64,000 bases of DNA from Candidatus Defluviilinea proxima (GCA_016721115.1 JADKIW010000001.1:1317501-1381500), one strand, 5' to 3'; positions 27,532-37,426 are shown, numbered from the stretch's first letter. The notes: generated from the letters alone by a model not told the origin. Program-made: numbers and translations.

Positions 27532-28236
27532 ATGAATGGTCGGAGGAGTACATCCCCCTCTCCAACGCAGCCACAAGGGAAAGATGGTCACCCATCTCAA
27601 AGAGGGATGTTGAGTCTTGTTATGTTGTTGGTAAGTATGGGGACATTGTCAATTGCCATGGCTGGTGGCGCCAAGATGGTGTTTGCCATTCTAAGCCCAG
27701 AAGCGAATATGCATGGCGATGTATTTGCCGCAGTCATCGCGTTAGGGATCACATATGCCTTGGGTTGGTTGACGGCGATGGTTGCGATCCGCGTTTATGG
27801 AAATTTGATTCTTCCTATTCTGCTTAACTGGTTGATGTGGGGATGCCTTGCAGGGATTTGTTATCTCTATGTGGAGATACTGGATCGTCTGTACGGACAG
27901 ACATACGACCTTTTTAGATTTTCCAAATATGTGTTCGTTATGGTTGCAGGTTTGGCTGTGTTGGTTGGGCTTCACCTAATCATTGAAGGACATAATCTTC
28001 GTCCGTTCTCTTTCCCATTGTTGTTTATCAGCATGATCCAGCTTGGATTGATCGTATATCGTTATGTGTTCGTAGGCGGAAAGTTCATCTATATATTTGG
28101 TGATTTGTTTTTCTTATTTGGAATGTCTGCTTTTTCGATCTTGATACTGGCACATGTGGGATTGTTGGATCCGTTACGTGCCCGGTTCACGGGCTACTTT
28201 GACCAGAACAGCGTTGCGATTCGACCTCAAGATTAA
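27532..28236 (+). CDS. Hypothetical membrane protein
   Basis: A 234-residue protein with a polar, Pro/Gln-rich start of about 28 residues and six hydrophobic segments from about 30 to 220. I do not recognise the family. A strong GGAGG ribosome site lies before ATG 27532, and a terminator follows at 28256, so it is a single-gene unit. The 265-bp gap before it (27267-27531) holds no gene I can support. Confidence 0.65.
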   Translation: MNGRRSTSPSPTQPQGKDGHPSQRGMLSLVMLLVSMGTLSIAMAGGAKMVFAILSPEANMHGDVFAAVIALGITYALGWLTAMVAIRVYGNLILPILLNWLMWGCLAGICYLYVEILDRLYGQTYDLFRFSKYVFVMVAGLAVLVGLHLIIEGHNLRPFSFPLLFISMIQLGLIVYRYVFVGGKFIYIFGDLFFLFGMSAFSILILAHVGLLDPLRARFTGYFDQNSVAIRPQD

Positions 28237-28255
28237 ACTGAATTCTGTTTACTAA

Positions 28256-28292
28256 AAAATTTCCGAAGCTGACAGTTAGCTTCGGAAATTTT
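28256..28292 (+). terminator. Rho-independent terminator
   Basis: Arms AAAATTTCCGAAGCT (28256-28270) and AGCTTCGGAAATTTT (28278-28292) pair perfectly around a 7-nt loop, with T residues in the 3' arm. It ends the 27532 gene. Confidence 0.85.
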
Positions 28293-28455
28293 GATTCCTG
28301 GCAACGCTCCAATGTGCACAGTGGGGAATATTTAAGAGTTTTATGAGAGATATTATTCATCCATTGACAACATGGACAAAAGCTTTAAAATACAACTTAA
28401 ATCTGTACAAAATCTGTGCAGATGTGAGACAAACTTTAGAAATGGAGAAAAGAAG

Positions 28456-29448
28456 ATGAAACGTTTTAGTGTTCTTACGATGCTTTTGACTGTAACCGCC
28501 CTGGTTTTGGCCGCTTGTGCGCCTGCCGCCACCCCTACCGAAGCGCCGCCTCAACCAACCGCAACCGCCATGCCCGAACCAACCGCCACTCCTGAGCCTG
28601 TGCTCAAGGATATTGTGGACACCGCCGTTGCGGATGAACGCTTTTCCACTCTCGTAGCCGCTGTTCAAGCTGCCGGGCTTGTAGAAACCCTCAAGGGTGA
28701 AGGTCCTTTCACCGTGTTCGCCCCCACAAATGACGCTTTCGCCAAACTCCCCGCAGGCACGCTGGATGAATTGCTCAAGCCCGAAAACAAACAGGCTTTG
28801 ACCGATATCCTGCTCTACCATGTAGTTTCTGGCAAGGTAATGGCCGCCGACGTGACAGGCCTCACCAGCGCCACCACTGTTCTTGGCAAGGATGTTGCCA
28901 TCAAGGTTGACATGGGCAATGTGTACATCAATGATGCCCAGGTTGTGATCACTGATATTGAGACATCCAATGGTGTGATCCATGTGATCGACTCGGTCCT
29001 GTTACCCCCCGCTGAAGAGGGCGCCATGACGGAAAATACCATTGTGGATGTGGCGATTGCTGATGGTCGTTTCAAGACCCTTGCGGCCGCATTGACAGCC
29101 GCCGAGCTTGTTGAAACTCTCAAGGGTGAAGGTCCGTTCACTGTGTTCGCCCCCACTGATGATGCTTTTGCCGCTCTGCCCGCTGGCACATTGGATGACC
29201 TGCTCAAGCCAGAGAATAAGCAAGCCCTGACCGACATTCTGCTCTACCATGTCGTATCTGGCAAGGTAATGGCCGCTGATGTAGTTGGCCTCACCAGCGC
29301 CCCGACAGTTTTAGGCAAGGATATTACGATCACGGTCAAGGATGGCAAGGTGTTCCTGAATGACACAGTGCAAGTCATCATTACCGATGTTGAAGCGTCC
29401 AACGGCGTGATCCATGTCATTGATGCGGTTCTCCTCCCGCCTCAATAA
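28456..29448 (+). CDS. FAS1 (fasciclin) lipoprotein with two tandem domains
   Basis: A 330-residue exported protein beginning at ATG 28456 behind GGAGAAAAG. A signal peptide ends in a lipobox (LVLAAC), followed by a Pro/Thr linker (PTATAMPEPTATPEP) and two FAS1 domains of about 135 residues each, separated by 143 codons. Both show FTVFAPT(N/D)DAF and ILLYHVVSGKVMAADV, the H1 and H2 motifs. The two copies are nearly identical, so the gene grew by recent internal duplication. FAS1 domains usually mediate surface adhesion; role here is inferred. Confidence 0.92.
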   Translation: MKRFSVLTMLLTVTALVLAACAPAATPTEAPPQPTATAMPEPTATPEPVLKDIVDTAVADERFSTLVAAVQAAGLVETLKGEGPFTVFAPTNDAFAKLPAGTLDELLKPENKQALTDILLYHVVSGKVMAADVTGLTSATTVLGKDVAIKVDMGNVYINDAQVVITDIETSNGVIHVIDSVLLPPAEEGAMTENTIVDVAIADGRFKTLAAALTAAELVETLKGEGPFTVFAPTDDAFAALPAGTLDDLLKPENKQALTDILLYHVVSGKVMAADVVGLTSAPTVLGKDITITVKDGKVFLNDTVQVIITDVEASNGVIHVIDAVLLPPQ

Positions 29449-29479
29449 TAACTCTCCTCTCGGATCGACTTTGCAAGAA

Positions 29480-29507
29480 GAAAGGACGGGCAGATGCCCG
29501 TCCTTTC
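29480..29507. terminator. Shared terminator between convergent genes
   Basis: Arms GAAAGGACGGGC (29480-29491) and GCCCGTCCTTTC (29496-29507) pair perfectly around AGAT. It sits between the FAS1 gene and the convergent histidine kinase gene. Confidence 0.75.
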
Positions 29508-29532
29508 GATTCTTCATGTTCCTGTTTACGCT

Positions 29533-32500
29533 TTATTTTGCCAATGGTATTTGCACAAAGAAGGTGCTTCCCGGTAATTTCTCCTCATCATGCCCAATGC
29601 TTTCCACCCAGATCTTGCCGTGATGAGCTTTGATGATACCGGCCGAGATCGCAAGTCCCAACCCTGGTCCGCCGCCTTTGAACTTGGTACGGCCCGAGGA
29701 GTGTAATTCCACTTTGCCCACTTGATAGAGCTTCTCGAAGATCATTTCCTGATCGGCTTTATCGATGCCGATGCCGCTATCTTTGATGCGGACCTCACAC
29801 ATCTCTTCGCGTTCGCCTTTGACGATTGCCGCGCTGATGTGGATGGAGCCGCCATCCGGCGTGAACTTGATGGCATTGATAACAACATTATCAATGGCCT
29901 TTTGTAGAAGTTCAGAATCGCCTCGTATGGCAGGAATAGTACCAATGCTGGCATCCAGCTCAAGGGTCATCTGACGCGAGTTCAAGTCTTCTGCGTAATC
30001 TTTTTGGATGATGCGCAGGATGGGACCAAGCATCACATTTTCGAGATGGGGAGCCAGTACCTGGCTTTCGAGGCGCGCCACATCCAACATGCTGTTGACG
30101 ACCTGGTGCAAACGGTCTGTGCCTTGCAAAACACCGTCCATGGCCATGGTCAACGTTGCATTATCTTTGATGGGCGGAGCTGATTTGAGCATGCCCATGT
30201 AGCCTTTGATGACTGTGAGGGGCGTGCGTAGTTCATGCGCGGCCACCTGGATGAAGTCGCTTTTGTTCTTATCTAGTTTTTCGAGACGGTTGAGTGTGCG
30301 GCTGAGTTCGTCCACGCGTTGCTCGACCATACGTTCCATCATTTGGTTGAAGCGGGTCACTTCATCATACAATCTTGCGTTTTCGAGCGCGATGGAAGCC
30401 TGAATGGCAAACGTGCTTGCTAGGAGAACATCATCTTGAATAAAGGCACCGGCCCGTTCGCGGTTCATGACCAACATGCCTTTTACTTTGGTCTTGGAAT
30501 ACAGGGGAATGCCCACCCAAGTGCCATCTAAAGGAAGCCATTCAGGTTGTCTCCAACCCTTCATGTTTTTTATATCACCGACCACCATGGGCTCAGCCTG
30601 CTTGGCGATCGTGTAATAGACGTTGGTACCGTTAATTTCATAAGTTAGGTCTTCTACAGGCACGTACTTGGGAAGCCCGAAATGGCCTCGGAGACGTGGC
30701 ACACCGTTGACATCTTCCAGAAATAACGCGCAACGTGATACCGGCACGATCATGGTTAACTGTTCAACGATCTGTTGAGGCACTTCTTTTTCTGTCAGCA
30801 ACGATGACAGTTGTCGCGATGCCTTTGATAACGCCTCTGCTGACCGACGCCGGGCCTGCTCATTGGAATACAGGTTGGCATTTTCAGCCGCAGTGTTTTC
30901 TGCGAACTCTTTGGCGATGGCAAGTTCCCTTGTGCGGTCTTGTGCGTCTGCCAGCAGCCGTTCCACTTCCTTTTGTGCCTGTTCTTTTTGCGAGACGAGC
31001 ATCGTGCGCAATAACGCACTGCTGACCAGGTTACGAATGCGGACGTAGGTTTCCCATTCCTTTGGCCCTACTTCAACCCACATAAAACCAAAGCGATTGC
31101 GTGCAAGTGTCAACGGCATGACCACGGCGGTATAGCGGTGATCTTCCGGCGTTTTACCGCGCGGCACAAGTTGACCTGTGCCGATGGACGTCTGCTTACG
31201 CGGGATCTCGAACATCGAGTTTTCGTATTGGAATAATAATTTGTAGCTATCGGGGGTGGGCGCAGAAATGGACTGTGGTGAGCTGACTTCGCTGTAGAAC
31301 ATGACGTACCAACGTGCAATGCCCATGGACGGGAAGTGCTCAGAGATGGCGTTACCGATCTCTTCGATACTCATGGCGGGTGCCATCGAGAAACTGAAGC
31401 CCTGCAGGATGCTTTCCTGTTGCTCCATCGCCAGTCTTTGGTACGCCTGCCAGCGCTGAGAAAGTTCACCTGCCAGCAAACGTGCTTGTTGGAATAAGTT
31501 CTCAGCCTGCAACATGACCGCGTGATTGGTAATCCCGCTAAGAGCATAACGGCGCATCATCGAGATCACGCTGTGCCAGACCGAAGGAGCAAGGTTTTGT
31601 TTTTGCATCAATTCGATCATGGCATTGATGGTCTTCAGGTAATCATCACTGGTCGTTTGTTCGCTCAATGTCAATAGGAAGGCATCCCAGGAACGGCCGA
31701 AGGCATCTTTGTATAGCGGAATGGCCGGGTCCTGTTCGGTGATGCCCGCTGAGTTCAACAATGCACGCATGGCGGCTTCACGTTTGTTATCCAGTTTGCC
31801 GGTCTTGGCTACATCATGGGGGGCAACAGCCGCCTGTCTCACATTCTCCGGCAGACATCCACAGGACCAGCGCACGAGCATTTGCGTTGGAGTAACAATA
31901 TGTTTTTGAACCGTATCCCCATTGATGCGTTTGAGCAAAGCGATCAGGGCATTCCTGCCTGTTGTATAGAACGATTGACGCACCGTGGTCAGCGGTACTC
32001 CCATGGATTGGGCCTCGCGCACATCGTCGAAACCGGTGACAGCTACATCATCTGGCACACGTATGCCACGTTGTTGAAGCGCCTCCAACGCACCGAATGC
32101 CATGCGGTCATTGGTCGCCACCAGAGCTTGAAAACGTAGTTTGCGTTCATCCAAAAGAGTTCTGATGGCTTCACGTCCGCTTTCGGCTGTAAAGTCGCCA
32201 TCCACAACCATGTCTTGATCGAAGCGTAGGTTGTGCGCTTTGAGTTCATCCTTATACGCCTGGAAGCGTTGCTCCGCATCAAGTTGTCCTTCAATGCCTT
32301 TGACGAAAGCAATACGTTTGTATCCGTGCTCCTCGATCAAATGGCGCACGAGGCTACGCATTCCTTCTATATTATCCGGAACGAACATGGTTGCACCTTC
32401 AAGTACAACCGATTGTGTGACGATGGGGATGTTTTCATGAACTGAGCGGAATTTTTTCAAGTCCGCTTCGCTGACGCCATTGGCGACATCAGCAGTTAAC

Positions 32501-32724
32501 AACAACCCGTCGAATTGGCCGGGTGTTGCGAGGTCGTATAAACCAAAGGAGATATGCGATGCAGTTTCGCCGGGAGCCGGCGTGAGCACACCCCCAATAA
32601 AATGGACTAGATTAACATCCAACTCTTCAGCGGCATCAGTAATGCCCGCGAGGAATTGAGCGCCCCAGGCCCGTCCCACCTGTGATGCGAAAACGCCGAT
32701 CGTCTTTCTCTCAGAGGATGCCAT
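29533..32724 (-). CDS. Soluble histidine kinase with LacI-type sensor and GAF domains
   Basis: A 1063-residue protein with no membrane helix. Residues 1-300 form a LacI/PBP1-type ligand-binding domain without the DNA-binding helix-turn-helix (IGVFASQVGRAWGAQFLAGI, VATNDRMAFGALEALQQRGI, DDVAVTGFDDV). Then come a helical part, a GAF-like part at about 450-600, a coiled coil, a second GAF at about 650-790, and a kinase core with His830 in AAHELRTPL, N-box NVVINAIKFTPDGG and G-boxes DSGIGID and GGPGLGLAIS. It likely senses a cytoplasmic sugar-like ligand and signals to a response regulator not present here. Confidence 0.88.
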   Translation of the reverse strand: MASSERKTIGVFASQVGRAWGAQFLAGITDAAEELDVNLVHFIGGVLTPAPGETASHISFGLYDLATPGQFDGLLLTADVANGVSEADLKKFRSVHENIPIVTQSVVLEGATMFVPDNIEGMRSLVRHLIEEHGYKRIAFVKGIEGQLDAEQRFQAYKDELKAHNLRFDQDMVVDGDFTAESGREAIRTLLDERKLRFQALVATNDRMAFGALEALQQRGIRVPDDVAVTGFDDVREAQSMGVPLTTVRQSFYTTGRNALIALLKRINGDTVQKHIVTPTQMLVRWSCGCLPENVRQAAVAPHDVAKTGKLDNKREAAMRALLNSAGITEQDPAIPLYKDAFGRSWDAFLLTLSEQTTSDDYLKTINAMIELMQKQNLAPSVWHSVISMMRRYALSGITNHAVMLQAENLFQQARLLAGELSQRWQAYQRLAMEQQESILQGFSFSMAPAMSIEEIGNAISEHFPSMGIARWYVMFYSEVSSPQSISAPTPDSYKLLFQYENSMFEIPRKQTSIGTGQLVPRGKTPEDHRYTAVVMPLTLARNRFGFMWVEVGPKEWETYVRIRNLVSSALLRTMLVSQKEQAQKEVERLLADAQDRTRELAIAKEFAENTAAENANLYSNEQARRRSAEALSKASRQLSSLLTEKEVPQQIVEQLTMIVPVSRCALFLEDVNGVPRLRGHFGLPKYVPVEDLTYEINGTNVYYTIAKQAEPMVVGDIKNMKGWRQPEWLPLDGTWVGIPLYSKTKVKGMLVMNRERAGAFIQDDVLLASTFAIQASIALENARLYDEVTRFNQMMERMVEQRVDELSRTLNRLEKLDKNKSDFIQVAAHELRTPLTVIKGYMGMLKSAPPIKDNATLTMAMDGVLQGTDRLHQVVNSMLDVARLESQVLAPHLENVMLGPILRIIQKDYAEDLNSRQMTLELDASIGTIPAIRGDSELLQKAIDNVVINAIKFTPDGGSIHISAAIVKGEREEMCEVRIKDSGIGIDKADQEMIFEKLYQVGKVELHSSGRTKFKGGGPGLGLAISAGIIKAHHGKIWVESIGHDEEKLPGSTFFVQIPLAK

Positions 32725-32875
32725 TTAGATCATACTCCCAAAAGGATGCCAAAATTATATCCCCAAAACATCGCAAACGTATACAAAGAAGAATGACAAA
32801 TTAGTACTTGATTTAAGACTGATTTTGGCCCATCGCTCCCCCAAAAGTGGGCTGGATGAAGAAAACGCATCGCCC

Positions 32876-33733
32876 TTAACTGTTGGCTGGCCCTGTTTCA
32901 AGATGATTTAACCGCATCTGCCATTGTGAGATCGCTTCGCGTTGAAAGCCCGCGCGTTCGAACATGCCGCCGAATTCTTCCGGACATATCGCCGGCACAT
33001 GCCATTTTCTACCCGGATGTTTCGCCATCACATGTGTGAGTATATCCAAGGCCAGACCTTTGCCACGTGCCCGAGGTTCCACAAGCAATGAGTGGATGAC
33101 CACATCGCTGGCACAAGGATTCGAAATGGCAATATAAGCATTTTCGTTTTTGTAGGCGCACGCCGGTGGATGTAACACCGCCACCGTCTCACCGGATAAT
33201 TGCCAGGGTAGGTCGGGCAGGCCGTATTGCATGACGAGTTGTCCCATCTCACGTGGGTCAATCTCTTGCAATTTGACTCTGGGTTGTGAGTGCTTCTCCT
33301 CATGAACAAGACCGACTAGCCTGCGCACAATTCGAAAACCCATGTTCTTGTATAACCGCACAGCGGCTGTATTTTGTTCGATCACTTCAAGGGTCATTTC
33401 GCGTTCACCCCGTTCGAGCGATTCCTGTATCAGTTGCTCCATAAACCATGTGCCTGCGCGTTGACCACGCATCTCTTTTGCTATGCCCATTGCCGCGAGA
33501 CGGCTGGACCAGCCTCGGCGTGCGATCAACGCAATGCCGACAGGCCGATCATTCGCAAGGAGGATGCGGCTCGAGGGCAGGTCTATGCTGTCCCTGTGGA
33601 GCATTGTCTGAAACTGTTGAAGGCTAAAGCGGACCGGAACGAGGTATCCCTCAAAGGCAAGATTCAGATCATAAAGGAGATCAGCCATCGGGTAGTCTGA
33701 AGCGGCTCTTATGTCCAAATTCATGTTGACCAT
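32876..33733 (-). CDS. Double-domain GNAT acetyltransferase
   Basis: A 285-residue protein. The first GNAT unit (about 20-145) has AAMGIAKEMRGQRAGTWFMEQLI and AVRLYKNMGFRIVRR; the second (about 175-280) has SLLVEPRARGKGLALDILTHV and FERAGFQREAISQW. The start is uncertain: ATG at 33733 or 33724 is more likely than an upstream TTG at 33748. It is divergent from the MFS gene and the two share a short promoter region. Substrate unknown. Confidence 0.8.
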   Translation of the reverse strand: MVNMNLDIRAASDYPMADLLYDLNLAFEGYLVPVRFSLQQFQTMLHRDSIDLPSSRILLANDRPVGIALIARRGWSSRLAAMGIAKEMRGQRAGTWFMEQLIQESLERGEREMTLEVIEQNTAAVRLYKNMGFRIVRRLVGLVHEEKHSQPRVKLQEIDPREMGQLVMQYGLPDLPWQLSGETVAVLHPPACAYKNENAYIAISNPCASDVVIHSLLVEPRARGKGLALDILTHVMAKHPGRKWHVPAICPEEFGGMFERAGFQREAISQWQMRLNHLETGPANS

Positions 33734-33756
33734 TCTACTCTTAGACAACGTATAAT
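33726..33756 (+). promoter_or_regulatory. Possible promoter of the MFS gene
   Basis: TTGACC (33726-33731) and TATAAT (33751-33756) are separated by 19 nt and lie about 25 nt before the MFS ATG, with an AAAGAGG ribosome site between. The -35 part overlaps the start of the divergent GNAT gene. Confidence 0.45.
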
Positions 33757-33780
33757 CCGCAGATCAAAGAGGTTAAATTC

Positions 33781-35016
33781 ATGACAAACTTTAATCGCAT
33801 TGCACGAAAGATCACGCTGATTCTGTTTCTGGCGCAAAGCCTGGCTTCGGCTGGCTTTATTGCGGCCGCAACGATCAACCCGATCCTTGGCGCCAAGCTG
33901 GCCTCAGACCGCTCTCTGGCAACCTTGCCGACGGCGGCTTATTTGTTGAGTAGTGCGCTGGCGGCGCTGATGTGGGGCCACCTTATGGACCGCATCGGGC
34001 GTCGCAATGGGATCGTTTCAGGTTTGGTGATCGGTATCTTGGGAAATGTTCTTGTGCTGGTTGCCATTCAGTCATCATCTTTTGCGTTGGCAACGATCGG
34101 CTTGATGCTGATGGGCATCACGAATGCGGCCGTGCAATTGGGACGTTTCGCTGCGGCGGAAGTGAATCCTCCTGACCAGCGTGGGCGTGCCATTTCACTT
34201 GTGGTATTGGGCGGCGTGATCGGCACGATCCTTTCGCGTGTACTTGCTGTTCCGGTCAGTGACTTTGCCGTGAGTATTGACATGAATGAATTGGCGGGCG
34301 CTTATATCACCACGCTGGTCTTGTTCGCCATTGCATCGGTTCTTGTTTTTGCTGGCTTGCGGCCTGACCCGCGTGAAGTGGGGCAGGAAGTTTCAAAACA
34401 ATATCCTGAAGTCACCCCGCAAGGAGAATCGCGCCCCATGTTGCAGATATTGCGTCAGCCTGCGGCGTTCACGGCTGTGACCGCCATGGTGCTGGGACAG
34501 GTGGTAATGGTAGCTGTGATGGTGATCACATCTCTGTACATGGAAGACCACCATCATAATCGCGGAGATATTTACTCTGTTATCTCGGGGCATACGTTTG
34601 GGATGTTTGCGCCTTCGATCATTTCAGGTTGGTTGTTGGATACGTGGGGACGAGGCAGGATGATCTTGATCGGTTCATTCACTTTGTTGCTGTCTTGTAT
34701 CGTGGCGCCGCTTTCGCCGGATGTTCTGCCTCTGGGCATTGCCCTATTCCTGCTCGGCGTAGGTTGGAACTTTTGTTTTGTGGGTGGTTCGACGTTACTT
34801 GCCGATCAACTTTCTGCCGCAGAACGCTCGCGCACGCAAGGCACGAATGATCTGCTTGTCGGACTTGCCTCTGCATTGATCACTTTGAGCATCGGTTATA
34901 TTTTCAGCGCAACGAGTTATTTGGTTGTAGCTATCATAGCTGGGGTGCTTTCGCTTGTGCCGCTCGTTATGTCCCTGTTGTTTTTGAGAAGGATGACTGT
35001 ACCTTCTGTTGCTTAA
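33781..35016 (+). CDS. Major facilitator superfamily transporter
   Basis: A 411-residue protein with 12 hydrophobic segments in two groups of six separated by a polar loop near residue 200. The MFS signature between helices 2 and 3 is clear: GHLMDRIGRRNGIVSG. The second half has GWLLDTWGRGRMILIG, the matching repeat. The substrate is not evident; the position next to a GNAT gene might suggest drug or metabolite export, but this is weak. Confidence 0.88.
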   Translation: MTNFNRIARKITLILFLAQSLASAGFIAAATINPILGAKLASDRSLATLPTAAYLLSSALAALMWGHLMDRIGRRNGIVSGLVIGILGNVLVLVAIQSSSFALATIGLMLMGITNAAVQLGRFAAAEVNPPDQRGRAISLVVLGGVIGTILSRVLAVPVSDFAVSIDMNELAGAYITTLVLFAIASVLVFAGLRPDPREVGQEVSKQYPEVTPQGESRPMLQILRQPAAFTAVTAMVLGQVVMVAVMVITSLYMEDHHHNRGDIYSVISGHTFGMFAPSIISGWLLDTWGRGRMILIGSFTLLLSCIVAPLSPDVLPLGIALFLLGVGWNFCFVGGSTLLADQLSAAERSRTQGTNDLLVGLASALITLSIGYIFSATSYLVVAIIAGVLSLVPLVMSLLFLRRMTVPSVA

Positions 35017-35021
35017 ATAAA

Positions 35022-35055
35022 AACATCCCGCAGTGCATAAAGCCTGCGGGATGTT
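35022..35055. terminator. Terminator between MFS and cupin genes
   Basis: Arms AACATCCCGCAG (35022-35033) and CTGCGGGATGTT (35044-35055) pair perfectly around a 10-nt loop, between convergent genes; it can serve both strands. Confidence 0.75.
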
Positions 35056-35072
35056 GATTCTTATCTTACTGG

Positions 35073-35396
35073 TTACTTTCTTATCATTGTCAATACCATC
35101 TTGAAGCGGGTCAGCGCTTTGACGGCATGCGGTTCATCCGCGGGCATAATGATGGCGTCACCAATCTTCAAGTGAAATGGTTTGCCCGAGATTTTTATTT
35201 CCGTTTCGCCATCGATCACATGGACGAGTGCATCGAACGGTGCAGTGTGTTCGCTCAACTCCTGATCCTTATCGAACGCAAAGAGTGTGACGTTCCCCGC
35301 GTCCGCTTTGGTGATCTGGCGGCTGACCACGGAGCCTTCGTTATAAGCAACGAGGTCTGCCATGTGTAAAAGCTCTGATTTGGGGGCTGTGGACAT
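35073..35396 (-). CDS. Single cupin-domain protein
   Basis: A 107-residue small beta-barrel protein. Cupin motif 1 appears as EHTAPFDALVHVIDGETEI and motif 2 as GDAIIMPADEPHAV; several metal-binding His/Glu positions are present. Its ATG overlaps the stop of the upstream peptidase gene by one base (TAATG), so the two are translated together. A ligand-binding or sensor role is usual for such cupins. Confidence 0.85.
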   Translation of the reverse strand: MSTAPKSELLHMADLVAYNEGSVVSRQITKADAGNVTLFAFDKDQELSEHTAPFDALVHVIDGETEIKISGKPFHLKIGDAIIMPADEPHAVKALTRFKMVLTMIRK

Positions 35397-37399
35397 TACT
35401 TGATCTCGATTTGATACGCGGCAGGGATGATCGTAAAGCGCGTGGTGCCCGTTACGATCAGGGTCGCTTCTTCGCCTGCCTTTAATGAAAGCGGGATTTC
35501 GGCGGTCTGATCGGGGTTGACCTCGATGTTTGTCACAGTTGTGGTATCGCCTTTGACGATCAGAGACAGGCGATAGGTCTGCGGCAAAATATTATCCACG
35601 AGTACAAAGCCTTTTGCATCCCAACCATCTGCGCCCGCTTCAAAATCGGACTTATAGTTGATCGCATCAATGGAGATGTCATCCAGCAACAGGCCTTGTC
35701 CATTGACAGCCGCGTCTGTGATGTATTCGAAGCGGATCTGTACTTTCTGCCCAGCGTATTGTGAAAGGTCAACAGTTTCCTGTCTCCAGTCATTGGTTGC
35801 GCCGGTGTAGCCCCATCCATAGGAATTACCGGATGGATTACGGTCGGTGCCGGAGGGCGTTTTGAGAATATCCCATTTCTTTCCATCGGTGGAAGCTTCC
35901 ACGAAGACGTAGTCCCAGTCCTCTTCGATGTCATACCACGTCCAATAGCTGAGGTTGACCGGTCCGCTTACAGAGGAGAGATCGAACTCACGTGTGAGGG
36001 TCATATCCGATTCATCACCTTTGTTCGACCAGAAGGCATACTTGCCGGAGTGAACATCTGTCGGAAGAAGACCGATCATTGTGGAGCCGTTAAACTTCAA
36101 GGTGTGGTCACCGGTGCAGGTGATATTGATGTAATCAATACCATATTGGCTGACTGCACGGTCCAAGGCTGATTGTGGACAGGTACTGACGGTCTCTGTA
36201 GCGCTGGTTTGCGGGACGTTGGGATAGTTGTTGTAAATATAGCGCCCATCACCGACATTTTTATCTTTGAGATACAAAGCCGCCGCCCAATCCATGAACA
36301 CATCATCGGCTGTGACCTGTTTCCCAGTTTGTGAGTCAGTAATACCGAGTTGAGCTAACGTATCGTCTACGCTGGAGAGTCCGTTTTCGGGATTGTTGGT
36401 AAGTGCTTTTGTCGCATCTTCACCGAAGCGATCAAGGAAGTAAGTCAGGTATAAGAATGACTGACCATAGTGGGGAGTGTTATCGTCTGAGCCATCGCCC
36501 CAGGTGGTTAATTGCAGGTCAGGGCTGGTTGTGTACATCCAATCGTGACCGCCCACATCATATCCATTCAGGAACATGCCAACATCAGCAAATCCCTCGG
36601 TCACCCATGTGTCGTCGTTGCGGTCAGATGGGAATTGGATCATGTGGACGAACTCATGCGCCAGAACACCGTAGGTGAAATCGCTGGTAAGGTCTTGTGT
36701 GGTGCTTAGCATGTATGTTTCGTGGGCGTTGGAGTATTCCTTGACTTCAGGGCTGAAGGAATCGGATGAGTTGAAATAACCGGCGATGTTACTGCCAAGT
36801 CCACTGGCATAGACGACGAAGATATGCGGATCATTATCAATGCCGGGGTTGAATTCACTGCCAAAGAATTCACGGTCGGTGGGGTAGATCTCATTTTCGA
36901 ACGTATCCATCAGCCGTTTTACATCGCCCTGATCTACTTTTGTGCCATCTTCTGCCCAGAAATAGGAGTGGGGTGTGATGTAGAGCAGTGTCGTGTTGAC
37001 CTGATGATGTTCTGCAGTATCCTGGTTGTTGACCCAGAACGTTTCCTTGTCACCTATTTTGTATGTTTTGGCCTGTATCGTTCTGGATACATCACAAGTG
37101 CCCTTTAGTCGACATGCCAATTCATACGGGTCGTTTTCAGGGACCAGGGTATTGTTCAACGTGTTGAGCGTATTCGATGAAGTGGGGTCTATAGGAGTAT
37201 TGTTGAGAGTAGGGACGACTTGCGGGGTCGTTGTATCAAGGTCGATGGGTGGAAATTCGATGGGAGATTGTTTTGCGGCTTGATAAATGACAACACCTGC
37301 CGCGATGATAACCACACACGCACAACACAGCAAAATGGCGACGATCGCGCCGACGATTTTTGGAACAATGGATGATGATTGGTTTGGGTTTGATTCCAT
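35396..37399 (-). CDS. Secreted zinc metallopeptidase, immune-inhibitor-A-like
   Basis: A 667-residue protein starting at ATG 37399 behind AAGGAGC. It has a long N-terminal membrane anchor at about 14-38, a Pro/Thr/Asn-rich linker, and a peptidase domain with the zinc site HEFVH (His248, Glu249, His252) and EGFAD (Glu268). A C-terminal beta-sandwich follows (about 430-580; YWTWYDIEEDWDYVFVEAS, LLLDDISID), like the domain in immune inhibitor A proteins. It would be membrane-tethered with the catalytic part outside. The stop is coupled to the cupin start. Confidence 0.85.
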   Translation of the reverse strand: MESNPNQSSSIVPKIVGAIVAILLCCACVVIIAAGVVIYQAAKQSPIEFPPIDLDTTTPQVVPTLNNTPIDPTSSNTLNTLNNTLVPENDPYELACRLKGTCDVSRTIQAKTYKIGDKETFWVNNQDTAEHHQVNTTLLYITPHSYFWAEDGTKVDQGDVKRLMDTFENEIYPTDREFFGSEFNPGIDNDPHIFVVYASGLGSNIAGYFNSSDSFSPEVKEYSNAHETYMLSTTQDLTSDFTYGVLAHEFVHMIQFPSDRNDDTWVTEGFADVGMFLNGYDVGGHDWMYTTSPDLQLTTWGDGSDDNTPHYGQSFLYLTYFLDRFGEDATKALTNNPENGLSSVDDTLAQLGITDSQTGKQVTADDVFMDWAAALYLKDKNVGDGRYIYNNYPNVPQTSATETVSTCPQSALDRAVSQYGIDYINITCTGDHTLKFNGSTMIGLLPTDVHSGKYAFWSNKGDESDMTLTREFDLSSVSGPVNLSYWTWYDIEEDWDYVFVEASTDGKKWDILKTPSGTDRNPSGNSYGWGYTGATNDWRQETVDLSQYAGQKVQIRFEYITDAAVNGQGLLLDDISIDAINYKSDFEAGADGWDAKGFVLVDNILPQTYRLSLIVKGDTTTVTNIEVNPDQTAEIPLSLKAGEEATLIVTGTTRFTIIPAAYQIEIK

Positions 37400-37426
37400 G
37401 TGAAAAGCTCCTTGTATGATACCCAC

